DNA from: Strigamia acuminata
Taxonomy: Eukaryota > Arthropoda > Chilopoda > Geophilomorpha > Linotaeniidae
Assembly (NCBI GenBank): GCA_949358305.1
Contig: OX442314.1
Coordinates: 13,819,060 to 13,883,059, forward strand
Direction of reading: 5' to 3'
DNA length: 64,000 bases
Below, piece after piece: positions 52,455 to 64,000 of this stretch. The position numbers were made by a program, and so were the translations under genes. Under the pieces are notes generated by a model. It did not search any database and was not told where the DNA came from. It was given only the letters and a program-made list of their open reading frames with translations. Every line of letters starts with the position of its first letter. Within the stretch, counting starts at the first letter, position 1.

Positions 52455-54418
52455 GTGAGTTCCTTTACACAGATATATTATTTATCCATGACGGATCATT
52501 TTCAGACAATTCTTACACGTAGTAAACCGCTCCGCTTACTAATGACTCTTCGCTAAGTTGATCGCTCCCCGGTCGGGCACAACAAAAGTTTAGCTCGCCT
52601 GTCGCGCTTAGTTAACTTAGCCCTTCCCCTCGTTCCCCTGTTCCCTTCTTCAGAGGGGAAAATGCTTTATTGATCAAACTATTTATCCTCACGTTTTAGC
52701 AACTTAACAACTTGCATTTTTTATTTTTTTTCAAATATAGTACGAGGGGAAAAAAATGATGTTTCTTGTTAAAGCAGACGACGAAAGGTGAAAGGTGAAT
52801 CTTAAAATTTAAGAAAAAAATCTCGCAAGACGATGCAAAAACACTTTTTCATTCACAAAAGTGGTCAATGACTCACGAAATAGTTATTAATTATTTATAT
52901 AGGGAACGGAGGGAGAAAATTTGTTAACAATGTATTAATTTAAAATGCAGTTGTGTAATGAGAGGATAGAAATGCCTGACACTAAAATTCCAACTGCTTC
53001 TTTGATTCGAAGATTGTATCAGTGAGTTGACAACATTCATTCATTCGGAGCTGAAAGCATCCGATTGCAACGGCTTGAGGGGCGCAACTCGGCGCGATAT
53101 TTTTAAAATTATTTTTTTTATTTTTTAAAATTTAAAAAAAAAATTTTTTTTTTGATATTATTTTTTAAAATTGAGTTTTGGAATTATTTCATTATGAGAG
53201 ATTTTTTCGCGATGGATTTCCGTCAGATTTTTGGAATTTTTGTTTGTGTGTCTAGCGTTAAAAGAACAGATTAGGTTTGAGATGAGAGCATGTGTTTTTG
53301 ATCCAGCGAAAGCTTTTCTTCAAAACTGACAGCGAATGTTTTAAATGTCTGTTGTTGTTTTTTCTTGGGGTGGGAGTTGGGACGCAACTTTAACTCATTG
53401 AATAGTCTTTGTGAATATGTTGTGGATGAGTAATATTTCTTTACCCTTGAATAGATTTAAATTGAGGGTGGGGAAAAATATTATTTTTTTTTTTTTTAAA
53501 TTTTGATTCTAAGATTAATACATTAGGGGAAGAAATTTGCAGAATTTGTCCACACGTTTTAAAATAATTTTTTTATTTAAATTTTTTTTATTTATTTTAT
53601 TTATTTTTAGTTCCTTCGTGACTCGCTAGAGTTTGTTCTAATTTGGCCATAACAAAAGTGCGAGCAAAAGTGTGCAGAATTTTAATTTTTTTTTGAAATT
53701 ATATATTCGATAAGATAATAAATTTTACACGAAACGCAAGTTTTTTATCAAATTTTTGTTAAAAACTAACTTTTTCTTGGTGAATTTTCCTCTTTATTGC
53801 ATGGGAAGTCAGTTAACTGAAATTGGCTGTTGAAAGCAGCTTCTTAAGGCGATCTGATTTGATCCACATCGGATCAAACAGATCTTATTTCGTAGTGACA
53901 ACGATTCAGTTCACCAACGCGCCTCAAAGAGCGCCGAATTGAAAGAAATAAAGCGGAGCTAAATATAGTTATTTTTTCCCCAATTTAATAGTTAAGTTTT
54001 AAAATTCTGTTCGTATCTTGCGAACACATGTTGTCGCAGAAGAACGAAAGGAAAAAGTGGTTGCAAGGGCGTGCACATCTAAGCAAATGAAATAATAGTT
54101 GCAACAGCTGTTGCCACGTGCATTGAGTTGGGGAAAGGGAAAGGGAAAGGGCCTGTTGCGAAACTCGATAGAAATACTAATGAAAAGGTAGAGTAAGTGA
54201 TGATGGTTTTAATTTTGTTTTCTGTGTATTTTACAGGATTGGATTTACATTTACCCATGAGCTCTATTGGCGGTTTATGGATTATTTAGTGACGATGATA
54301 AAAAATTGATGATATTAAGTTTGTGGTGTTTGGTTTCTTATCTCTCACGGTAATTGATTATTTATCTACGGGAATTTTGTGTATCCCAAGGGCCAGAAGT
54401 GTGTGGTCTAATGAAATA

Positions 54419-54652
54419 ATGGCTGAAGGAGACACTGACCAGCGGTCATCAGGATCATCTTCGCATCTGTCTTCAGAGCCGTCGCTTATAAGTGAAAATA
54501 TAGAAACCATGGACACCGAGTCAGAGTATCCCCCTGCTAATTGGACAGAGGACACTGATATCAACTGGCAGGATAGGTGCCTCGAGTTGGAGTTGTCGCT
54601 GCAGAAGTTTAGGGATCAAGCTAGTAAGATTCGTGCGTTGCTTCATGAAAAG
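54419..54652 (+). CDS. PLEKHH/MAX-1 family protein, first coding exon only
   Basis: Family members have an N-terminal coiled coil, PH domains, a MyTH4 and a FERM domain; worm MAX-1 acts in motor axon guidance. Only 78 codons are in the window. The start MAEGDTDQ is followed by a Ser-rich acidic stretch, then WQDRCLELELSLQKFRDQA and SKIRALLHEK, matching vertebrate PLEKHH1, which reads WQKRCLALETQLFRF and then ASKIRELL at the same place. The exon ends in phase 0 at GAAAAG|GTAAGA. The ATG at 54419 is preferred to the longer upstream frame because vertebrate members also begin MAE. It could be the PLEKHH1 or PLEKHH2 equivalent; these arose by vertebrate duplication, so no symbol is assigned. The next exon was not found before 64000. 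Confidence 0.75.
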
Positions 54653-57600
54653 GTAAGATTCTTCAGAGGATGAAATTTATATTTTTTAATGTTTTGGTTT
54701 TGCATTTTTTTTAAATACCGGAAATACTCTCATTGAGCGCGGGATTCTAATTCAACGCGAGTATAAAATGTTTAAATTGATCAAAAACAATAAAATAATT
54801 TTTTTTAATTGATTAAATTGTGGGGAAAATCTGAGTTTTGTCAATAGAACACCCGCGGTCTGTTAGAGGATTTGTGGTAATCAATAATTTAGGAATGCAA
54901 AAGAGGTTTAGCAAATTTTAAGCAGTTTTTGCAGTTTGCAGACAGTGAAAAGCTTGCGAAATGATGGTTAAACCTCTGTTTTTGCTAATAAAAAGGTTAA
55001 TAATCTGTTTTAATGTTGTGAAACGTGTTTAATAATCAATTGAATTTAAGCTTATTCATGTTCATAAACTATGAGTGGCTTGTTTTCCTGACAACCCAAT
55101 TCTGAAAAATAGTGCAGGTGCAAACGATCATTCAAGGGTGTTTTGAGCGCATGTTGGTTTGGTGACAAGCACAGGTTTGGTTTAGTGGAACCTGAATTTG
55201 GGTGTTTTGGCATTCGAAAGTCGAAATCCAACAGAAACGTGTTTAATTTCAGAAGGATACTTGTTTAACTAGAAATAAACCATCATGCAATATGAAAAAT
55301 TGTACGCAGTCGTTGATTAATCCACTGATCAATGAATTGATTAAATTGGTCGCATTCATTCCTCGAAACTCGAGAATGTTTCTACTTTCAAATGCATCCT
55401 ATGTTGACTTCCATTTAAATAAATAGAAGATTTTTATTATTTTTTATTTTAAAAACAATTAGATTTTCAGCGTAATTAAATCTAGTAATTATTTTTATGT
55501 AAACGTTCGTTGTGAATGTTTCTTTTTACGGGCATTTGAGCAGAGGGAAGAAAAACATGTTAAATTTTACATTTAGACTGGTTTAAAAAAATTTAAACAC
55601 GTTTAAATGACTTCATGAATACGCTTAGAATTTAATTGATTTGGAATTTTTATACTCGCAGATGTTTAGAAAATGGAAAGTAACGAATCATCTTTTATTG
55701 ATTGGTTTTTAATTTTCGGCTTTGACGTTGGTGTCTCACGTTAATTAGTCAATTGATTCGATTTTTGATTAGGTTTGTATATATTTTTTTCCGTAAGAGG
55801 TTAAATCATGCGAAAAGGCCACAAAAATGCAATTAACTGAGTATTTGTTTGTGCAGCAATGAAGTGTAGACATTGTAAATTTGACGGTTAGATTTTTGAA
55901 ACATAATTACCTATTGCTAAACACGATAATTTGAATTGTAATTAGTTTAATTGAGTCTCAAGGTCTTGAAATTGTTCGGGAACGGGTGAAAAAATTGCAA
56001 GCGGTTGCCGATGTTATTAACATATCACAGTGGAATAATTAAACATGGATCTAAATTAATTCAAACATGCTAAATGTCAACACGCATTTCCCAAACTGTA
56101 TAATTTTAAGGGGAAAAAAGTTTCCAAAGGGCAAAGAACTGTCAAAGAGTATTAGTATTATTTTTAATGTACGTGCAACAATTATGCTTGAGTAATAAAT
56201 AAATAAAAAAAATTTTAAAAATTATAAAAATGGAAATAGGATATTTGAGTGTGCAACGGTATTTTTTTCATCCAGTTCTGACGGATGTTGTGCAATCGTC
56301 CAATCAGCGTAAGAGAAGAGGAAAACTTGCAACTGCGCAGGATTTTGTTACTTGCGTGATTCCCGAATACAGCATGCACTAAATTAAATTTTAAACAAAA
56401 TGTTCAGAACTGCATTAACCTTGCATAATCGTGAAAACCAAATAAATTTAATTTTCTTGACCACATGTGCTTTCGAAGCATGTAATTGGAAATGGCAGCA
56501 ATTAAGGTCATTGCTATTTACATTTTTGTTGCGTTAGTAAATAGTGGAGAACAGCCGAATTGGGTTGCTCTGTTGTTACTTTTATTTACTTAATTAGTTT
56601 TAATTTTGTTTTATTTTAGTGGAGGATTTTTAAAAAAAAATATTACGGCGGAAGAGCGATTTCAAAGACGCGGGGACATTCACCCCATATTGCGGGTGAT
56701 TGTGTAATAAAAATAAAAACAAGAGTTACAAAAAAGTTGTGAATTCCAGTTGATGAACCAAACACGAGGAAATGTTTTGTGTGTATGCATCATTGCTCTA
56801 TTTCTTAAACTAACGCTAATTTATGTTTTCGTAAAAAATTTGCCCGCAATTACCGCGTTGTAGGGTATGGAAAGTGCGGCAAACTACACTTGCGGACTAA
56901 ATTCATTTTAAATTCACTATTTTTTTTTTGGGTGCATTGTGCTCAGCAAATATATTCTTTTTCCTCGTCCTCTTTACTTTTTTGCTCGTTGTAGCTTTCA
57001 GAGAGGGCATGGAAACACACAGTAAGCATTAGCAGTGCAAGTTTGCTTTGATGTGGACAGAGCTGAATCTCGAGTCGTGTAAAGAGCTTTCAGACAAGTG
57101 AGAGAAGAATAGAAAGAGGAGGAAAGTTGAGATGGGAGAAAGAGAGAGAGAGAAGGGAAAAAGACGAGGAAAAAAAGAAGAAAAAAAAAATGTCATCAGC
57201 GAACTGAAGGAATTAACTGGTGCTCATAAAACTGGGGAAGTTCATGTTAGCTCTTCATGTAGATTGAAAAATATGTAGATTGAGCTGTTCTGAGACGTTT
57301 TGTCAGATGACTTTTACCAAATTGCATCCTACATTACCATGAGCTTTAATACGGTTAAGAATCAGTCGCCGTAGCAACGAGGGCGTTTGTGTTTTGAATT
57401 CGTTAACGTAAATATGTTTTTGTTGTTGCATTAAGCATTTTCGTGATGTATGGTGTGCGCCAGGCAGTAAAAATGTCGGTCGAGCCATTTGGCAAACTCG
57501 ACATTAAATCAAGTTAAAAAGATTGAATGGAAGACGAAGAGGAAAAGTGGTAAGACGGGGCTTAGCAAGTTTGACATTTTAAACTTGTGTGGGTGTTGTT

Positions 57601-60600
57601 AGGGGGTTTGTTGTATGGGAATGCCAACAAGGTCTCTCACTCTTAAAGCTTCTCTCTCATATTGATGAAAAGGATGTTATTCGTAGTGACTTCAGCTGTG
57701 AGAGGTGTCAGGACCTTGCCTCCTTGTCGAGTTGCAGTCACCTCCTAATGGCTATTGGCTGACGTGCAGTTTGGGAATTTAGTGAATGTGTCCCACAGCT
57801 CTGCTTTTGCCCACTCATTCCTTCTGTTCTGTTCCCTCTCCCTACATTCGCTAGGGTCACCACAGATTTCTTGTGGTATGTTCGCACTCAATTGATAGAG
57901 GAGTGGTGATGATTGGATTGACGAGTCATTGTGCTTCTTCCTTCTCGAGCCACGATATCATGTGGGCAGTTGCGGGGAATTAATAAAGCTGGGAGAAGTT
58001 AAGGAGCCCCTATTTCTCTCCATTTTTCTCTCTTTCTGTCTCTCTTAGGACTCTTATCTCTCGAACCACCAACTGTGTGCCTGTAGGTCATTGCATGGAA
58101 AATTGAATTAAATGAAAGGGACATGCTATAAAAATTGACAAATGTGCAAGTTTGCTGGCAAGTTATTGCAAGTTATTACTTCTATAGGACTCAAACGTGG
58201 AAATAGTGAGAGACTTGATGCGTGTTGACGGTAAATAAAAATGTGGCATGGTGTCAATAACCCTGTTATGAAACTTGGATGTTGTATGATCGTAATATGG
58301 GTGTTGGCGTTGGCAGATTCCTTGCTCCGTTGGGTCCAATCATTTATGTAGCATTTTCTCTTAGGAATTGGTAAAGGGTGGAAAAAACAAAGGTTGTGAA
58401 AAGTGTAAAATTAGACCATTTATAGCTTTATTTTGATTAAAAGTTTTCTGTTTTTGGTGTCGCAGACTTTCCATATGGTTAAAAAATACATTGAATCATT
58501 GCAATGTATTGCAATGTGTTTTGAGTTTCACAAGGATGCATTTTGTAATAGTTTACATTTTTTCATGCTATATGGTTTGCAAATGATAGTACATTTTACA
58601 TTATGTATTAAGGAATTCATTCCCAGTACTATTATTTGTCGAATAATGCATTATTTAATGTACAAATAATATACATAATTTTGCGAAATGCTATACATTT
58701 TGGAATGCATTAAGTGAAAATCAATAGACTATATTGTATAAAATATATCTTAAAATTATATCAGTTGGTCGCTGCAAAAATCATGTAGGATTGTCCATCC
58801 GCACCACATTTTAAAAATACCCAGAATTGAAAGCAGTTAGCAACCCGATTTTTCTACAGTGTTATAGAATGGTTCAAAAAGAATTAATTAACCTAAAAAG
58901 TAATCTGTGAGAAGCTTTTTTTTGTTTTAAAATGACAACCGGTTTCATAAGTTTAGAAAATGTTCTAAAACGTTTAGTATATCCCATGTGGTCTAATAAA
59001 TAATATCATTGACGATGATCGCAAGATCAAAAGGCCTTTGGTGAAAAGACTATTTGTTTTGTCTTCGTTAGATTTTGGCCCCGTTAATATCATTAATCAA
59101 TCTTTAAATTCATGTTTGAAATGTGCGCATTGAAATCAATGCTTAGTTTAGTGAATTTCATGGAAACCGGCCAAAATCAGGTAGTAAATTATTTAGTTTT
59201 AATATTTGAATGCAATTGAAAGCTGAGAAGAATTAAAAGCAGTGCAGAATGATGAATGAGAACGAGGCTGATTGTATTTGCGCAGTTTGATACTCCAGTG
59301 CTCGTTAATGAAGCCTGCAATGAACCACATGGCGATTGTCCCATTTTGTCAGCTTAGTGACCATGTCGATTGCTTTCTGCCTTACTTGGTCATACATATC
59401 AAGCCATCATATTCAATCATGCTTGAGAGAGCAAATGGAAGCCACCACATAATCTGTGTTATCAAATCCCTAAGGTCTGCGAACGTTACTATTTCTCCCT
59501 CTAGTTCTCCCTCCAGTTGTGTCTGCCTGGTCTCATGCACAAGCACAAGAGCACCTGGCCAATGTAATAATCATATTGGATTCTCTCCCACTACTAAATA
59601 GACAATCAACTTTTATTACTGTTTTCTGCCACACTGCCATTTTAAAGTTGCACTACTTTTGCCCTAGAGTAACTTAATGGGGAGAAATCTGGAAATGTAA
59701 TCTTCTTTTTTTGGAGATATAAGATTGTCTTCACGTGACAGGTGGCCAACTTTCACTAGTGAAATTCGAGTTTATCAGTAATTGCTTTATCTAATTGCAG
59801 ATTTTCTGAGATTTGATATGGCAACTGGTGTAGATTGAACGCACGTATAAGCCCTATTGAATGCTGATGGTGTTTTGATGTCAGGGCTAATTGGAAGGCT
59901 GCAATTTGTTGCTTACTTAATTTCAAAGTGAAATTTATTGCTGAGATTTGCAAATACAAACTTAGATCTATACAACATGCTGTTAGGAATTGCAATTGGA
60001 ATTGAATGAGGCTTTTTCTAATCATCCGAAGCCATGACGGATCGGCCAATGGGAAACTGATTGATTAATTGGAGCCCATTGGATCATCCAACCAATCTAC
60101 GAGTATTGGGTGCCTTGTTAATAAGATTAACTGTACCCAAAAGATAGTTTTGTGTTTGGTAAGCCTACGGTCAGACCAGAGTGCAATCTTTTAGTTGCAC
60201 CCGAACAAATTGCAACTTGGCAAACGTGAAAAATGGATATTTTCAATCGTTGCGTGCAAGAGAAAAATAATGGAAAGTACAAGATGGATGATAATTTTTA
60301 AGCGAAATTGTTTGTTACGAAGATGCGATTTTGCAGTTTTCTAATGATTTTTATTTTGCGAGACTTTGGCACTATCTTCTTTTCTCAATCTCTTTGACAC
60401 AGAGAAGCTTTAGAGATTGCACGAAAGAGGATCCGTACGTTTTAGAAGAAACTGCATGGGGAAGATTTCAATTTCGGTTACCACACTGGGTCTTATCAAA
60501 ACTATGTAGAAGATATAGTTAAGAGACTAATATCTTCACAAAACAAACACTTAAATTATTTATTCTGGGATTAGAATAATTTTAACACTTTACATGAAAT

Positions 60601-63600
60601 ATTTAGATACATTCTTTGATACTGAAATTATACATTGACTATTTGAATTAACTAATATTAATAAAATGAATTGTGTTAATGAATGGAAAATATGTAAAAT
60701 GGCAATGGCTTGTCGACGCATGTTGTGATCGCTTCTTGTGATGATAATCGATCAATTTTGGCCCAAAATAATTTGGTTTTCTTCACTTAAAAAATATTTC
60801 AAAAACTTATCTCTATTTCTACTCACAAACTGCAAGGTGACAAATAATTAGGGCAATTTTTCTGACTGTGGTCGGAAGAATTTCTTTTGCTATACTGACG
60901 ACGTGGCAACTTCAGGCAATTCGGGATCTGTTCGGGATCTGTCTTGGCTTGGTCGGCATGATGAGCTTCGTAGGCTGTGATGATGTCGACTTTGGCTTCT
61001 TTTCACCGACTCTTGACAAGCTCAAGGCTAGGCTCTGGTCTCAGCTCGATTCAGTTTTGACTGAGCAAAGATTAAATCTCACAACAAATGTAGTTTGTTG
61101 CAAGAAAGCTTTTACTGGCTGTGAAAGGAGTCCAAATAAGAAATTGGTTTGGTTCAGGAGATAACTTTTGTGACTCTTCACAACAACAATTTTGTTTTAG
61201 ACTGCCTTCTTAATCTCAGACAGGATATGCATCCTGTTGAGACATAGGGGCTTGTAGGTCTGTTGCTCTGGCAACGACCTAATTGTTCATGAGAACCAAC
61301 TTTTTTGGACAAAAATAAAAAATCATTAACATAAATAATTCTGATAAAATAAAATATATATTTTAAAAAAATATTCTTATTTTTTGTTTCATCCTGGTGA
61401 CTACCGGGTCGCCACAGTATTTATTTCAAAAGTTTTGTGTCACGAATAGTGGAGTGAAAATAAAATGTAGTTTAGCCGATCTTCATTGCACCCGTTCGCT
61501 ATTAGCACAATTTTTAATCCCCGCGCGCTAATAGAGGCCTAAGGACAATTTTCATATTGGTTACGACCCATCCATTTTTACTTATCACATTTCGGTAGCC
61601 CTTAGGGCCACACGTGACTTGGGACCAGGGAAAAATGGGCGAGCCTAGTTCAAGAGTTTCTGGATTTTATGGTATTTATTTGAATATTTTATTCGTAGTG
61701 TGTGTAATGGAATTAGACGTGTAGAAGGAAAGCAGCTTTTATTTCAATAAGTGCAAACAATAACTCAAGAAACTCTGAGAATGAAAGAAAATATAAAGAG
61801 AAAAGTGTACGGCGCAGTCAAGTTATGAGAGTCCATACACGGACGGGTATATGTAGTCGCTAGGGCATAGAGAAATCAATAAACGTTGCCCTGAGTCGTA
61901 GCAAAAAGTTGGAGGAGCCACTTGGCTCATGGGAAAGTCGTTTTCAATTCGTTTGTATGGCAGTATCTCGTGGCCACATTTGCAGTTGCGTTTTACTATT
62001 ATGGATCGGGCTTAACCAAAAACGAAATGTTTTATCAATTCGAAAGGCGGACAGCACTACTCTCGTGGACCTCCACACTCGTGGAATTTGTATTGCAACT
62101 TATTAATTTTGCAGGTCCTTGAGGGAAATGTTTTTAATTTACATTTTTAGTTACTGTATTTATTTAAAAAATTAAAATGCGTTAGATGTAATAATTTAAA
62201 GTTGCGAATGAATAATTTAATTAGTTTACAGGTTGGAGGTCGAGTTGGTAAATAATTAAATTGGGGGAATTGAAGTGGCTGATTTCTGAGGTTGTTTTTG
62301 AAGCGTTCAGGGAAAAATGGAGGCAAATAGAGGGAAAAGGTTGGATGACTCATGACAGGACCGAAATTGGACAAGGTGGGTAAGTTCGGGACACGAGGTG
62401 TCAAGTATTGGGAGGGGAAGATGTTTTTCGACGTCGATAAATGCAAACATGTGGGTGAATGGGAGTTTACATGCAAATCATAAAATTATTTCGCATGGGT
62501 TTGGTTCCGTTTTGCATTTTAAATTTTTGAGATTTGAGGTCGTCTCTTGAAATCAAATAGCAAGAATTTTTTCGTCCAAAAATGAAGAGAAACCCAACGG
62601 AATTGGTCTCCGCTTCTGGGTTTACCCCGAATGCCTTAATGGGATTATTTAAAAACCGCCTACCGGTTAAAAGGAAATTGAATTAAACACATTGTACGTA
62701 ATTCGATTTGGAATATTCATAACTCGCACTAAATCTATTTATTTTCGTGCCAATAACGAGCGAATAAGAGAGGAGAATTTAGAGCCTAAAAGCCAACTGG
62801 TGCATGCTAAACAGCAATAAATACGTGGTTCTCCGATGCACAGTAGCTTTTGTGCGGCTCCAACTTGTCGGTTCCTTTTATGGACGCCGGAAAACTCATT
62901 ACAAATGATCATGGGCCCTGCACTACATACCAATTTATCGAGGCATTTAATTTGAGCATTTCGTACAAATGTATTGCAAAGTGCGAATTTAATTCCTTTT
63001 TATTTCCACGAATAATTTTATTAAAACTTTTTCGCTTCTTCATTTCTTTTCATATCAACTCGATAAGTTTCCGAAATGAAAATGAGAATTCTAAATTATT
63101 TCGCGCAATTCACAATGATAATAGGTTTAAATTGTAATAAGTGTAATGCTGACGTTTATTGTATAATGCAGGCATGTTATTACGTAGACTTTGAATCACT
63201 ATGGTGTTGACTAATTTAACATTTGCATGTTGGTATATGTCAAAGGAGATAAATCTTGGTTCCCCCATCGACGATAACGTGACAGCAGGGTTGATGTGTT
63301 TAGTGAAGGGGAATTGTAAACTGACTGGATATTTTTTCTCGGTTTGCATGACACTCAATTGCATGATAAGCAAGTTGGAGGGTGGTGTGGGAGAATAGAT
63401 TAATATCAATTAGACGACATTTACACTTTTGAATGGGGTATTAAAATGTGATTTATTTTTTAGTTTGATAGAAATTGTTGGTTTTTTTTTTTTTTTTTTA
63501 ATTAATTGGGAGGTTGGGTTTATCCATTGCATTTATTAGCTGAAGGTGAAGTCGTAAAACGTTAATGGAAATGGAAAATGAAAAGTGTGTGTGTAGAGTT

Positions 63601-64000
63601 GAAGGGTTTGTGGAGTTGAAGTTTGTATGTGTGTTTGGGTGGTCGTAATTCATGCAGCAATGTATTTTGCTGTAAATTCCTCTCTGGTTGTCATTGGAAT
63701 AATAAATAGCACCTCATTAAAAAGTGATTGATCGGTGCTACGGAATGCCATAACTTGGCTGATAAGATTCTGTTTTGTTCTTTTATTAGTGTAGGAGAAG
63801 TTTTAGTGAGAAAATAATTATGATCGTAAAGTTTTTTTTTTTTTTTACTTCAAAAGTTAAAGGTTTTTTTTTTTTTTTTTCTACTTTAAATAACTTTCAG
63901 TTTATTACTTGATAATGTGATGAAGAGTGAAATTGCGTTGTGCGAATAAACCTATTTTGAATTAATTTAAAATAATCTTTGGCATTAAAGTGTTGTGCAA
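54653..64000 (+). other. Start of a large PLEKHH intron, no gene recognised
   Basis: At least 9.3 kb without a recognisable exon. It holds dispersed repeat copy 3 (58471-58790) and long T runs near 63480-63500 and 63830-63880. A region at about 61400-61900 has a poly(A)-signal-like word (AATCAATAAACG) and more even composition and might be an old mobile-element relic, but I cannot show ends. Open frames at 59272-59601 and 60868-61164 have no recognised family. Confidence 0.5.
58471..58790 (-). repeat. Dispersed AT-rich repeat, copy 3 (inverted)
   Basis: Read on the minus strand it gives TTTTCACTTAATGCATTCC, then AAAATGTATAGCATTTCGCA, and later ATTTGCAAACCATATAGCATG, in the same order as copy 2. 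It ends in AACCATATGG. It lies in the PLEKHH intron, in opposite orientation to copies 1 and 2. Confidence 0.7.

Noticed and set aside
54323-54418. Upstream extension of the PLEKHH frame
   Set aside because: The in-frame upstream codons lack a family match. The vertebrate proteins start MAE, matching the ATG at 54419, and the segment is better read as 5' UTR.
60868-61164. 98-codon open frame, and a possible old retroelement on either strand
   Set aside because: No zinc knuckle, protease or polymerase motif in any frame; nothing beyond a chance frame can be supported.
61400-61900. Possible solo LTR or other mobile-element relic
   Set aside because: A poly(A)-signal-like word and a TGGTGACTACCGGG motif were noted, but no paired ends, target duplication or coding region could be identified.

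Overview
The window is nuclear DNA from an animal. All five genes are split by spliceosomal introns, most of them 52-86 nt with GT-AG ends. Base composition is strongly AT-rich, and the proteins are typical of bilaterians. Compact genes beside very long introns, and the absence of any repeat I would call vertebrate, suggest an invertebrate, perhaps an arthropod. I cannot narrow it further. No bacterial, viral, CRISPR or operon-like feature was seen.

Layout. (1) Positions 1-3847, plus strand: the 3' part, probably nearly all, of an ARHGEF33-type Rho exchange factor, with coiled coil, DH domain and two possible C-termini. (2) 5622-12332, plus: a complete CEP170-type centrosomal protein starting with an FHA domain, 15 coding exons, about 1,319 residues. 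(3) 13004-13656, minus: a complete four-exon SIVA homologue, 153 residues, converging on CEP170. (4) 14227-52006, minus: a complete THADA homologue. I joined 32 exons with matching phases into about 2,100 codons. Its last 24 exons occupy about 7 kb, while its first eight are spread over 30 kb with introns of up to 10.8 kb. (5) From about 52.3 kb to the window end, plus: the 5' end of a PLEKHH/MAX-1 gene, with a non-coding first exon, one coding exon (54419-54652) and then an intron running past the edge.

The genes do not form one pathway, but their order is striking. THADA and PLEKHH are head to head about 0.3 kb apart, as I recall THADA and PLEKHH2 being at human 2p21. ARHGEF33 is also on human 2p. 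CEP170 and SIVA are neighbours here, and CEP170B and SIVA1 lie close together at human 14q32.33. The window therefore looks like a preserved piece of ancestral bilaterian gene order.

The long THADA introns hold no gene I can recognise. They carry two of the three copies of an AT-rich dispersed repeat, a near-perfect fold-back element, a G-run block and simple repeats. No entirely new molecular system was found. The items most worth checking are the conserved linkage, the alternative ARHGEF33 C-termini and tandem acceptors, the GC-AG intron, the hidden THADA exons and the dispersed repeat family. Exon joins were made by eye from splice signals, phase and recalled family sequences.
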